Source of the DNA: Gamarada debralockiae
Taxonomy: Eukaryota > Ascomycota > Leotiomycetes > Helotiales > Hyphodiscaceae
Assembly (NCBI GenBank): GCA_002803225.1
Contig: NXFV01001491.1
Span: 1-43,445, forward strand
DNA length: 43,445 bases
Direction of reading: 5' to 3'
Shown: positions 23,298 to 32,480 of the stretch, piece by piece
Numbering within the stretch: position 1 is the first letter of the stretch
Layout of the letters: each line of letters starts with the position of its first letter
Program-made: the position numbers and the translations under genes
The notes under the pieces: generated by a model
Told to the model about the DNA's origin: nothing
What the model saw: the letters and a program-made list of their open reading frames with translations, nothing else
The model's database searches: none

Positions 23298-26200
23298 CGG
23301 TCTTTCAGTTCGAATGAAGCCCATAGTCGCCCGTCTAGAGTCGTCCACGCCTCCCTCAGTGGATGGTCCATTCATCGAGTTTGGGTCGTACAAGAAGCTC
23401 TCCCTAGAGCCGGGCCGGTACGAGCTGGAGGAGCTGGAGGAGCTGGAGGAATCGGACGAGCTGGAGAAGGGGGCAAGGCTGGAGGAGCTGGAGGAGCGGC
23501 CAGAGCTGGAGGAGCTGGATAATGGGGCAGGGCTGGTGGAGCTGGAGGAGCTGGGAGGGTCACTAGAGGAAGCAGTTGTCGCTGGCGCACCCGCACCAGT
23601 TTGATCTGTCTTATCTCTCCCGTCCCAATCAGAAAAACGGACCGGGTTGTTACCAGCATATGCGAACACGTTTAAACCATCTCCAGTCCCAATTGGATCC
23701 GGATTCAACCATCTGGCAAGCCAAGGGATGTAATATCGTTCTCCAACGCAGTATAGTCCACTCTCCGTGTCTCGCTCCTTGCTGATATAGCGGAATCGTT
23801 TAGGGGCTTTGGAGCCAGGCATTTCATATGAGGTCGAACCAAAGGGCGTGAACTCTTCATATGAGAGCAATGCGCCTGTTTCATCCAACTCCGTGCTGAT
23901 GGATCCTAAATTGTCTTCTAATTGGTATCTCGTGAGCCTGAATGGGCCTTGGGAGCCCCCGGACCAATCTTCCACGATAGCAATGTCGGAATGGGTGCCA
24001 GGGACATCTAGACTTTCGCATCGCAATGTGACGGAAGTCCCGTCTCCTGCATACTGCATATAGGTCTCAAATCCGATGATTGTCAGTCTCTCGTTCAGTT
24101 TTGTGGGCGTCGAAGGATCGGCAGCAGCATGACGTTCGGTCACTTTGCGAACTCTCTGACCCTGGTTGTCGTACCGGTACCAAGTGGTTTCAGGGGTTCC
24201 ATTGTTGACACGCTGTCGAGAGGAACTGTGCATTTGATTGTCATAGTCCCACTGAATCTTTGGCAAATGAGGCATACTTGTCATGTTCCCATGAGCGTCG
24301 TAGGTGTAGTTCTCACTTGTGTTTCCAGAGAAGGTCGCAACGAGGCGATTGCCTATCCTCTGATCTCCGCTCGTTTCGTATGCAAACCTCCGAGTCCAAC
24401 CCGGCGCCTTTGAGCCGATAAATTGATGCTTAACGGTGGATATACAATTTGCTGCATCGTACTTGTAAGATTCTGTGTACCGTACCATCGCACTTCCATC
24501 ATTAGGTGCTGGGTTTGAAGACCCTAGCGTGACTTGAGAGGACAGCGCACCAGGTCCAAAGGCAGCTCCCTTGGTCTGGGAAATGTTCTCTCTTCCGGAA
24601 GACTCAATCAGGCGATATAGCCCATCGTACGTATACTCGCAATGAGGCTTGGCAACCTGGTTCCGGAAGAATACGGTTTGCTCGGCGTCATTCTGCAGGA
24701 ACATCACATTTCCAAGTGGATCGTACGTATATTTCAGGTCTTGAATAACCTTGCGGCTGGAGCCTTGCTGAAGAACGGTTTTACGATTGAGTAAGAGATA
24801 AGTAAGCGGGTCGAAAATATTCGTCGTGGTTGTGTTGTTGCCAGCAACCTGAGCAACAAGCCGGCCCCAGGCGTCATATTCGCTACTTGAAACATAGACA
24901 GTAGCAATTTGTGCTTCTTTCAGCCGAACAGAGACAGAGTGTGGAAGTCCTCCCTCGTTGAAAGTGTTTTCGATGATGCTCTTATCCGCAGCTGTGAGAG
25001 TTACATCTCTATTGAGAGCGTCATATGTCCTGGCTGTCAACCAAACATCGGACTCCAGCCCAACAGCAGCAAGGTTAGTCCAGTCAATGGTCGATTTGTA
25101 CTCCTTTGCATATTGCCGGGTCAGGCTTAAGCTGTTGCCCTTGAAATCGAAATTTTCTTCGGTGACGATACCGGCCTGGTCATATTGGCGGTATAATTTG
25201 CCCCGTAGGTTGCGTGTCTCCGGATTGGGCCCATCTTCCCCGTATATTACCTTCTGGACTAATGCTTCACCATGGGTTCTTTGCAAGTAGGTGTCTGTAC
25301 GTCGCCGGAGCGAGTCGTACTCAGTCCTCACATGAAAGTCCCTTGAATTCCATCGCTGTAAAAACTGGCCGTGTACATCTGATATCTGCCATCGGCTGCC
25401 GAAATCCGCGGAGTCGATACGAATGCCCCTACCACACATGTCGTAGACCTGAGTAGTCACTATCCGATTCAGACCGTCAATTGTTTGAAGGACGTTTCCT
25501 TGGACGTCGAACACTACTCGCGTTTTCACCTTGCCCGAGTTTACCGTATCCTCGACGCTGAGGAACGATCTCCCGAGTGCGTCGTAGTGAGACGCAGAAG
25601 GTGTTTTCGCCAGCGCTAAAGCCTTTGTAGCAGCTTTCTTCTCTTGAGAAGTCTTTCGAGACTCGATCCAAGTTGGGCTTATCTTGTCTGACGAGAGGGC
25701 TCTCGCCATTACGCCTAAATCTTCATCATCAAGGATGGAATTACCCAGAGTATCAACAGCGTCCCAATTCGCGGTTTCCCACGGATTTCTGACTTGCTTG
25801 GTCCAGGTCTTGTCGGGTTGTATAGCGCCGACGGGACGATCCAACGGATCGTAAAGCAGGATCGAACTCACACCTTGGCGTCGATCAAACTGGAATATGT
25901 GACTATCATCAAAAAATGGTTCAAATTTCTGTACTGGCGACCCTTTGTTGTTGAATACGGTCCAGCCGGTTCCTCGCCATCTAGGTTTTGATGGAGTGGA
26001 GTTGGCCGACTCGGCTTGTGCTTTAGACTGGATGCCGCGTTGAAAGCCGTCCACATACGAGAAGCTCAACTGAGTCTTGAAACCTTTCTGTGTGCTCGGA
26101 GAGGAAGCTGATCGCAGATCGAAGTGGTGCACTTCCCGAGCGATTGTAGACACCCATGGAGGAGAGTCTACGCCTGAGTTATTCGGTGGATCCAAGTCAT

Positions 26201-29200
26201 AGATCAGACGAGAGGTCGCACCACTGAGAAGGCTAGCGGCATTGGTTTGGGGACTCAGGAAGAAATTCTTCACGTCTTCTTTGGCAAGGTTGGCTCTGAA
26301 GCCTTCAAGAGTATCGCCCAGACTCTCCGTGGCTTTGCCCATTATTGCAAAGCCCACAGGGATACCCAAGGCATCGTGCACAACCTGTGTCCTGTTGCCA
26401 TTGGGATCAGTCACTGCTTGAGCGCTGAGCGTTCGATAGTCGATCTCGGCAATCGTAATATTCCCTCTTGCGTCTGTCACTTGCACCATTTGAAGGTAAT
26501 GCGGGTCAGGAAGAGTTATGGTGTCTGTTCCAAATGCATCGCGTATCCTTTGAGGAGTGTAGAATGACTGCTTGGCCTTAGAAAGCTCGTCTTGTACCGT
26601 GGCGGTTGCCTTGGGATGATAAAACGACTGAGGAGAAGGGATCCAAAAGTTTGTTTTGCTTCCGCGATCAATGTAGCCTGCGTTGGCGGGAGGACTGGAA
26701 AGGAGTATTTTGCCGTCTTTTGTAAGAGCTTTCTCCATAATGGAGGAAGTTAGGCAGAGCTGGTATGTCACTCCAGGAAGGCCAAGGGCTTCTTGCTGAC
26801 TGATACTCAACAAACCACTGAGGTCATCAGATCTGTATGCTGTCTCTGCGTGCGCTATGAGACGCCTTTGCTGCGCATGCAGCTCAAGTGATTGGTCAAA
26901 TGGTACTTCAGGCAAACCATTTATCAGGGCGAGCTGAGAGGGAGTATATCTTCCCATCGTATTATCCGGCTGAGCAAATTGAGAGACTTCCCACGTCTTC
27001 TGCTTACAGGATGCCGGCGTACGAAAGTTCTCAGGCTCAATGATTGCATTGGTGAAACCAGCTTCTGAATATGTGATGACTGTATTTTGCTGTGCCTGAA
27101 TGTCGACATCTTCAAGATCGCCAGACGAGATATTGGACGTTTTGCGACCATAAGAGATACTCGCCGTTTCGGTCTCGTTCCCGAACTCATCCACAGCCAT
27201 CGCGACAACATGAGCAATCCTTGGATCACTCGGATTACGTTCGAAGCTGTACGTTAAGCTTTCTCTTGTGTATGCCAGGAACACTGCATGCAAATTTGTA
27301 GTTCCCCGAGGCTGCAGCAACCTCACCGCATTACCTGTCTGGCTAACCTGGTAAGGGATCCCGGCCTTGGCTGAGCCATCGTCTGCATATATTTCAGACC
27401 GCATGACCGAACCTTTGAGGGCCCTCGTAGCCTCCCTCCATTCATCGAGGGTCACATGAACACCTTCGAAAGACAAGGTGTCGAGGAGCTGCTCATTAAA
27501 GAAGTTTTCCAGTCCTCCGACGACGTCGGAAGACGTCGGACTGGGAGAGCCGTAATATTCCATGACATAAGCGCGGGCGAGTCGATCAAATTCTGTGAAT
27601 GCTCCAGTGTGGAACCAAGTTTTGGTGTAAGCTGGTGGCAAATGGGTTTCTCGATTCTGGTTGGCGGCAGGCTTGGGCAAATCTAGAGAGTCAAAATCCT
27701 CGGTGTCCCATTGCTCCACCATGCCGAAGCCTCGGAATTCTCTCTCGACAGAATCCCAATATCCGTGATGATAAGAATATCGCTGAGTGAAAGCGACTTT
27801 GCTGATAGAATCATAACTGAAAACGCGGTCGACGCAATGCTGTGGATAGGGCAACCGGGTAGCCCATGGTTTCCCTGCCGCTTTGTCGTCCAGGTAGTAG
27901 GCGGTCGATGGTCGATAAACAACCTTGGTCTCTTTGCCCATGTTGTTAGAGACCTTGTTGAGAAGATGTGGTTTTTGTCCGCCGGATAGATCGACGTAGA
28001 GAAGGGAACGACCTTGTGCGTCTGAGGGCCTTGAGGACGACCAGACTAGACACATCGTGCCAGTCCCTAGAAGATCGAGAGCTGTCACACTGACACACGA
28101 CGTCAGTGCTGGCCAATTGTCGATCGACAAAGGCTTCGACCAAGAGTTCCCCGCTAGGTTGTAGTAGATGGTGGCGTCTTCAGACCCAAAGTATATCAGG
28201 TCAGTGGTCCCAGAGCCGTCGATATCCCCTAGTATCAGTCGTTGCGAGGCAAAAGAATCTGATCTATCGAAAGTTGGCGCATTGTCCATAGCTACTTTGG
28301 CACCAAATCTGCCAAACCCCATGTTTGGCCAATAGCAGACATCCCCGTTCCTGACACGTACTATATCGACCATCCCGTCTCCGTTGAAATCGGCAAGGTG
28401 AATACTCTCGGTGGGATCAGAGAAAAGGATGCGAGGACCTTTCTCTTCGTCCAGGGCCAAAGTGATGGCGTGACTAGCTGGCAGAAAGCCTTGCGTCCCT
28501 GAGCTCTCATACCAGATAAAGAGGTCGTCCTGGGTGATCAGAATGTCCGCCTTTCCGTCGCCCGTGAGATCAATCATACGTAGGTTTGGATTTTTGACGT
28601 CGAAACTGGGCCAGAGCTCGAACGATCTGAAAGGGCCCCACATGCCACCCGTACTGCTTATCAACGTCCACGGGCCCGCCGTGTTGGGGAAGAAGCCGCG
28701 TATGGTACCGTCCATGATGGTAATTGAGAGCATCCCATCGCCGTCTAGATCCAAAAACTCAGGATTGCTGTTGAAAGACCCGATTGAAGGCGTTGAAACG
28801 ACCTTTTGGAGCGCTCCAAATTTGGGTTTGACCATTTTGTGAGGAACACGGCTCTCTAGATCAGAATCTGTTTGGGTAACGCGGTGTTCGTTTGCAGCGC
28901 TAAGATTTGCCTTGTAGTACCATTCGCCATTTTCAGACAGAAGAATGCCGTTGATTCCCTCCGAGAGCAGGTCGAGCCATTGAGATGAGCCTTGGACTCC
29001 TTGTGGTAGGTTTTCCAAGCTTGCTTCGTCGTCGAATTCTTGGACGCCAAGAGTCTGCATGGTTTCCGCGGTCGGAAGCTGGGTGTATTCAAATGCTAAG
29101 GGAGGAACACGTCCGACAACATAGGGATTGTCCTTCTCTGCTTCTGGCGGTGGCGGATCGTTGGCGCCGCGAATAACGAACCCTGTCGTTCTTGCACTTT

Positions 29201-30464
29201 GCAAACATGTGATGGCGGGATCATGCCCGTATTCCAGCTCGAGGGCTTTCACCAAATAGTCCTGCCGTCCGAGCTCCTTCTTATCGGGAAAATGGTGGAA
29301 TATCAAAACGCGCTTGCAGAGCCGGTACGTTCTGACTTCGAATCCGGACTTGAATGAAGAAAATGGATCTTGACGGCATTCCCAGGCCTTTCCTGGCGTT
29401 TCTGTGGGTAGAGGATTTTGCAAGTCATGCTCTCCATAATCGAAAACTGCCTCAAACATCCAATCCTCGGCAGAGAGTTGCGTGAACGGTGGTGATAGCG
29501 TACTTCTGTCGGCGATCGGAGTGCGGTTGCCGTACTTGATCCGCTTTAGGTGTCGCTGACTTCCTCTGTCGTCGTCTGTGCGGTTGCGCTCGTTGGCTTG
29601 GCCGAGATCGACTCCTCTTTTATCTTCCTGCTTGTACTGATAGTGATGAGCATTTCCATAGCAATCGTACCATTCACAGCAAAGCCAGGTGAAGATCCTC
29701 TTTTGACCGCCTGCCGAGGAACAGATGCGTGAATTGTCATCGCGACCAAAGACTGTCAGCTCATTCTTCGTCGAGAAGACGCGCCAGTGAACGTCTTCTG
29801 GATCGAACCTGTCAGTCCAGCGCTCGATGCGATTGAAGAGACCTTCAAGACGAGGGCGATAATGTCGAACGAGAAATTCTTCCCCTCGTTTCTCATCTTG
29901 GATTGTGAAACTTGAGCCGCCTGTCGCCACGTCTCCTTTGCTGAGAACAGAGTCGCCGATGGCATACTCGGTATAAATGGGCACCAAATCTTCAGCTCCA
30001 GATAAGTTGAAAACATCCTTGTTTGAAACATCGTCGTAAGTAGGCAAGCCGTCGCGGGTAGACCTTGTGATATGCGGCAAGCCGTTTAAGTTCCATCCCA
30101 AACCCCAAACGCTACCACCGCCGCCAGTGTTATAGCCCAAACTGAGCTGAGGCTCAGTGCCATGGCGTGATGGACTCAATGGCAGTGGGATGCTCAAGCT
30201 TGCCGTGCCCGTGGCTTTATTCATGGACAGGTTTTCGCCCATCCCCTTGATCGCTCCACCTCCAGAAGGGAGAGAAACCGGGGGCAAACTCGGACCACTG
30301 CTGCCCGGAGCGAACGCATTGCCTTCATTGGTACTCTTTGACGAGGCTCCTGGAGCATTGCCTTGTGATTTGAGCTCCGGCGGCAGATCTACGCTTGGTG
30401 ATCCAAACGACGCAACGCTTTGTAATGACTTGGTCTTCCCTCTTGAGGCAGGGTCAGCGGCCAT
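23241..30464 (-). CDS. TcB-TcC fusion toxin subunit (SpvB / FG-GAP / RHS)
   Basis: This is the cocoon part of a Tc toxin, which holds an autoproteolysed cargo and docks on the TcA channel. Approximate domains are: SpvB (residues 60-330, with the Gly-rich GGGAIKGMGE start); FG-GAP/VCBS repeats with D-G-D-G type loops (565-770); the TcdB middle region, with a strongly conserved HHGYWDSVEREFRGFG segment (about 885-900); YD/RHS repeats (about 1500-2220); and the RHS core with KERD (R2231, D2232) and DPIG (D2256), ending in DWDG (2279-2282). I chose ATG 30464 because it is the first in-frame ATG, sits in CCACCATGG, and has an upstream in-frame TGA. TcB and TcC are often separate genes in bacteria; here they are one frame of 2389 codons to the splice site at 23298. 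A Ser-rich tail follows. The stop at 23241 probably lies in an intron, so the true end is further left. No clear signal peptide is seen. Confidence 0.92.
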   Translation of the reverse strand: MAADPASRGKTKSLQSVASFGSPSVDLPPELKSQGNAPGASSKSTNEGNAFAPGSSGPSLPPVSLPSGGGAIKGMGENLSMNKATGTASLSIPLPLSPSRHGTEPQLSLGYNTGGGGSVWGLGWNLNGLPHITRSTRDGLPTYDDVSNKDVFNLSGAEDLVPIYTEYAIGDSVLSKGDVATGGSSFTIQDEKRGEEFLVRHYRPRLEGLFNRIERWTDRFDPEDVHWRVFSTKNELTVFGRDDNSRICSSAGGQKRIFTWLCCEWYDCYGNAHHYQYKQEDKRGVDLGQANERNRTDDDRGSQRHLKRIKYGNRTPIADRSTLSPPFTQLSAEDWMFEAVFDYGEHDLQNPLPTETPGKAWECRQDPFSSFKSGFEVRTYRLCKRVLIFHHFPDKKELGRQDYLVKALELEYGHDPAITCLQSARTTGFVIRGANDPPPPEAEKDNPYVVGRVPPLAFEYTQLPTAETMQTLGVQEFDDEASLENLPQGVQGSSQWLDLLSEGINGILLSENGEWYYKANLSAANEHRVTQTDSDLESRVPHKMVKPKFGALQKVVSTPSIGSFNSNPEFLDLDGDGMLSITIMDGTIRGFFPNTAGPWTLISSTGGMWGPFRSFELWPSFDVKNPNLRMIDLTGDGKADILITQDDLFIWYESSGTQGFLPASHAITLALDEEKGPRILFSDPTESIHLADFNGDGMVDIVRVRNGDVCYWPNMGFGRFGAKVAMDNAPTFDRSDSFASQRLILGDIDGSGTTDLIYFGSEDATIYYNLAGNSWSKPLSIDNWPALTSCVSVTALDLLGTGTMCLVWSSSRPSDAQGRSLLYVDLSGGQKPHLLNKVSNNMGKETKVVYRPSTAYYLDDKAAGKPWATRLPYPQHCVDRVFSYDSISKVAFTQRYSYHHGYWDSVEREFRGFGMVEQWDTEDFDSLDLPKPAANQNRETHLPPAYTKTWFHTGAFTEFDRLARAYVMEYYGSPSPTSSDVVGGLENFFNEQLLDTLSFEGVHVTLDEWREATRALKGSVMRSEIYADDGSAKAGIPYQVSQTGNAVRLLQPRGTTNLHAVFLAYTRESLTYSFERNPSDPRIAHVVAMAVDEFGNETETASISYGRKTSNISSGDLEDVDIQAQQNTVITYSEAGFTNAIIEPENFRTPASCKQKTWEVSQFAQPDNTMGRYTPSQLALINGLPEVPFDQSLELHAQQRRLIAHAETAYRSDDLSGLLSISQQEALGLPGVTYQLCLTSSIMEKALTKDGKILLSSPPANAGYIDRGSKTNFWIPSPQSFYHPKATATVQDELSKAKQSFYTPQRIRDAFGTDTITLPDPHYLQMVQVTDARGNITIAEIDYRTLSAQAVTDPNGNRTQVVHDALGIPVGFAIMGKATESLGDTLEGFRANLAKEDVKNFFLSPQTNAASLLSGATSRLIYDLDPPNNSGVDSPPWVSTIAREVHHFDLRSASSPSTQKGFKTQLSFSYVDGFQRGIQSKAQAESANSTPSKPRWRGTGWTVFNNKGSPVQKFEPFFDDSHIFQFDRRQGVSSILLYDPLDRPVGAIQPDKTWTKQVRNPWETANWDAVDTLGNSILDDEDLGVMARALSSDKISPTWIESRKTSQEKKAATKALALAKTPSASHYDALGRSFLSVEDTVNSGKVKTRVVFDVQGNVLQTIDGLNRIVTTQVYDMCGRGIRIDSADFGSRWQISDVHGQFLQRWNSRDFHVRTEYDSLRRRTDTYLQRTHGEALVQKVIYGEDGPNPETRNLRGKLYRQYDQAGIVTEENFDFKGNSLSLTRQYAKEYKSTIDWTNLAAVGLESDVWLTARTYDALNRDVTLTAADKSIIENTFNEGGLPHSVSVRLKEAQIATVYVSSSEYDAWGRLVAQVAGNNTTTTNIFDPLTYLLLNRKTVLQQGSSRKVIQDLKYTYDPLGNVMFLQNDAEQTVFFRNQVAKPHCEYTYDGLYRLIESSGRENISQTKGAAFGPGALSSQVTLGSSNPAPNDGSAMVRYTESYKYDAANCISTVKHQFIGSKAPGWTRRFAYETSGDQRIGNRLVATFSGNTSENYTYDAHGNMTSMPHLPKIQWDYDNQMHSSSRQRVNNGTPETTWYRYDNQGQRVRKVTERHAAADPSTPTKLNERLTIIGFETYMQYAGDGTSVTLRCESLDVPGTHSDIAIVEDWSGGSQGPFRLTRYQLEDNLGSISTELDETGALLSYEEFTPFGSTSYEMPGSKAPKRFRYISKERDTESGLYCVGERYYIPWLARWLNPDPIGTGDGLNVFAYAGNNPVRFSDWDGRDKTDQTGAGAPATTASSSDPPSSSSSTSPAPLSSSSSSGRSSSSSSLAPFSSSSDSSSSSSSSSSYRPGSRESFLYDPNSMNGPSTEGGVDDSRRATMGFIRTERPVCRNSEKLHLQLRVANLQ
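23421..23560 (-). repeat. Triplet-repeat array coding a poly-Ser linker
   Basis: The plus strand shows imperfect tandem GAGCTG/GAG units. In the TcC frame (minus) they give AGC/TCC serine runs of up to ten residues, broken by Ala, Pro, Phe, Gly and Arg. It lies between the RHS core and the cargo exons. The array is open in several other frames only because of its repeats; those ORFs are not genes. Confidence 0.85.
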
Positions 30465-31396
30465 GGTGGATAGAGTTCTTGACAAGAAATCGTTGGACCC
30501 AAAGTGTACCGGTAGATGTGGGAAGAGAAACCCTCAGTTCCTCATGTACAGACAGCCATATGGATTCACAGCAAGCTTCTCGCCTGGAGTTGCCATTCAG
30601 CAGTGAAAGAGCTCCTGGGTTCGTAGTGGAGGATGCTGAAGAGCGCACGGGCCCCTCCGATCGTGTTCACACGACCACAAAGAGCTGGCTTCCATAGGCA
30701 CTAAAGCAACTCGACAGTTTCTAGCAGAGGCCTCGTGCATGAATAGCGTCCAAGATTTCAGCATGGACATATCCGCTCGGGTCTAGTGCTGCGAAAGGGA
30801 GGCGTTCGAAGCTCGGCTGAACTGGATGCGTGTCCGATAGCTTCAGTGCCTCAGCCAGCCACCGGCATCACGTGCGAATCTGATAGCGCCCTGATCCTTT
30901 CAATCACTATCCAATAGGATAGCTTGACAAGCCGTGAGGGACAGCCCATGTCGAAGGCATATCATTAGCTGGTATTAGCCTGATCACTAAATACATTCCC
31001 ACTACAGGAATACAAATGGAGATACAGAAGCAAGGAGTATACTTCCCTCTGCCGTTGATCATCATCACCTGACTCTTTCGAATTGCCCCAGACATCGGCA
31101 AAATCGACACCCAACCTGGGGGCAAGTCTCTTTTGCAAAGTGACGTGGCCGCATCAAAGGTCAGTTCGTAACACTGTGCTTTCCACTTGTCGAAGTCCTT
31201 CACCTCCACCATGCGGCTATTCACGCGAGGCTGACACCATAAGGCTGCAAAATTGCTATAAGCTATTAATGCCAGCCTCACACTCGAGACATTTCACGTG
31301 GCTCATTATTAAAGCTCTCGCTACAGGGGTGTTGAAGCAATTCGGTGTGAAAGAAAGTGCAGCTTGTTGCACATAAAGAATCTTGTCTGAATGCAG

Positions 31397-31420
31397 CCTT
31401 CAGCAGCTAAGAGCTGAAGG
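31397..31420. promoter_or_regulatory. Dyad: CCTTCAGC, 8-nt spacer, GCTGAAGG
   Basis: Perfect 8-bp inverted arms at 31397-31404 and 31413-31420, roughly in the middle of the divergent intergenic region. It could be a binding site for a dimeric regulator or a chance hairpin. No factor is assigned. Confidence 0.3.
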
Positions 31421-31541
31421 AATGTGAGGGATTTAAGTCCAAGCCGCCGAGTTAATTTTTGGGAATCTACTGTAACTTCAGGATCACAGATATCTGTTCA
31501 GTGTTGACGAAACAAGCCCAAAGAAACTCCTGTCAAATCCG

Positions 31542-31826
31542 ATGACTAAGGAAATTAAGACCGTGTGGACAATTGTTTATCGAGGTTCGCCGGAGCTGAA
31601 GCCCGATAATCCCCACTACCAGCGGCTTGCAAGCTGGTTCAGCCAGAACATTTTCAAGCCTTTTCACGCATTGTGGTTCGCAGACAACCACAGCCAGGCC
31701 AATCACCGTCGAGCAAGTCATGATACGAGGGGCTGGTCGAAATGTTGGAACAAGTTAGAACAGGCCAGGGGTAGCTCCCCAGACCCCGCCAACCAGGTTG
31801 CACAGACATGTGCTGGGTGTTGTTGA
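31542..31826 (+). CDS. Possible small protein in the intergenic region
   Basis: 94 codons from ATG to TGA. The first 60 or so have codon use like the neighbouring genes and read as a Trp/His-rich, basic sequence; the end is Cys-rich and less convincing. There is no recognisable domain and no signal peptide. It lies upstream of TcA in the same direction, so it could be part of a 5' leader. Chance is a serious alternative. Confidence 0.15.
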   Translation: MTKEIKTVWTIVYRGSPELKPDNPHYQRLASWFSQNIFKPFHALWFADNHSQANHRRASHDTRGWSKCWNKLEQARGSSPDPANQVAQTCAGCC

Positions 31827-32112
31827 TCTCCCACACGCAGCTACTCTACGCAAGCCACCACAGCAGAGAACGTCCTTTCCAACAACCCGCAAGTCAGTGC
31901 AGCCTACAATGCCTCTTCCGCATACACGAAGCCTTTGAACCGTGACAGCAATGATGCCACTGTCAGCCGCACGAGGGGAAGCAGGCATCTATACCCGTGT
32001 GCCTGCCTCCCTGGGTATCGTCCTGCCAGCAAACCATGCGGTTCAGCTCAGGTTCCAGCTGGAAAACTGACAAATACCCCTCTGTCTCGCCTGTGGTCCT
32101 CATGATCGTTGC

Positions 32113-32397
32113 ATGGCAAGTTGCACCGCTGGCGACAAGGACACACACAGACACCTATTCCACCGTGACATTGTTGATGAGAACGTACTGCCAGTGGAAT
32201 TGCAAGAGATCCTCGCAGCCACAGGATTTCATCTGCTTTGCGCACACCCACCGACGCCGTCACTGGAGAACCTTGCACCCAGGAGCGACTCCATCTCTTC
32301 GGCAGTCTTTCCCGTAGGCGATAACTGTGTGTTGAACAATGAGCCACCACTAACGTCCTTGCACAGGCTGCAACTTTTGCAAGTGTTCAGGAGATAA
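32113..32397 (+). CDS. Possible small ORF upstream of TcA
   Basis: 94 codons, ending 83 bases before the TcA start and in a different frame. The middle (about residues 20-80) has good codon use and an ordinary amphipathic composition, but I recognise no family. If transcribed with TcA it would be a long upstream ORF and would lower TcA translation. It could also be a remnant exon. Confidence 0.2.
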   Translation: MASCTAGDKDTHRHLFHRDIVDENVLPVELQEILAATGFHLLCAHPPTPSLENLAPRSDSISSAVFPVGDNCVLNNEPPLTSLHRLQLLQVFRR

Positions 32398-32480
32398 ATA
32401 CTTCGTCTGCTAGGCGTAAGAACACGTCAAGAACATTCCTTGATTCTGCCGACCTGCCAATACTGACTGGAAGAAGCATC

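Larger units (their letters stand above)
30465..32480. promoter_or_regulatory. Shared divergent 5' region of the two toxin genes
   Basis: 2.0 kb separate the starts of the TcB-TcC gene (-) and the TcA gene (+), so their promoters and 5' UTRs must lie here. Visible sites are a CCAAT at 30910-30914, CACGTG boxes at about 30867 and 31296, TTTAAG and TATAAG motifs, and a perfect 8-bp dyad at 31397-31420. I cannot place transcription starts. Two short plus ORFs, listed separately, could be real small genes or upstream ORFs; otherwise I see nothing coding. Confidence 0.5.

Noticed and set aside
23265..23659. ORFs over the triplet array in other frames (Glu-Leu, Ala-Gly or Pro-Ala rich)
   Set aside because: They are open only because the GAGCTG-type repeat lacks stops; the Ser frame belongs to the large toxin ORF.
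30465..30485. TTG at 30485 as start of the TcB-TcC gene
   Set aside because: Nuclear fungal genes start at ATG. The ATG at 30464 has a strong context, and an in-frame TGA lies further upstream.
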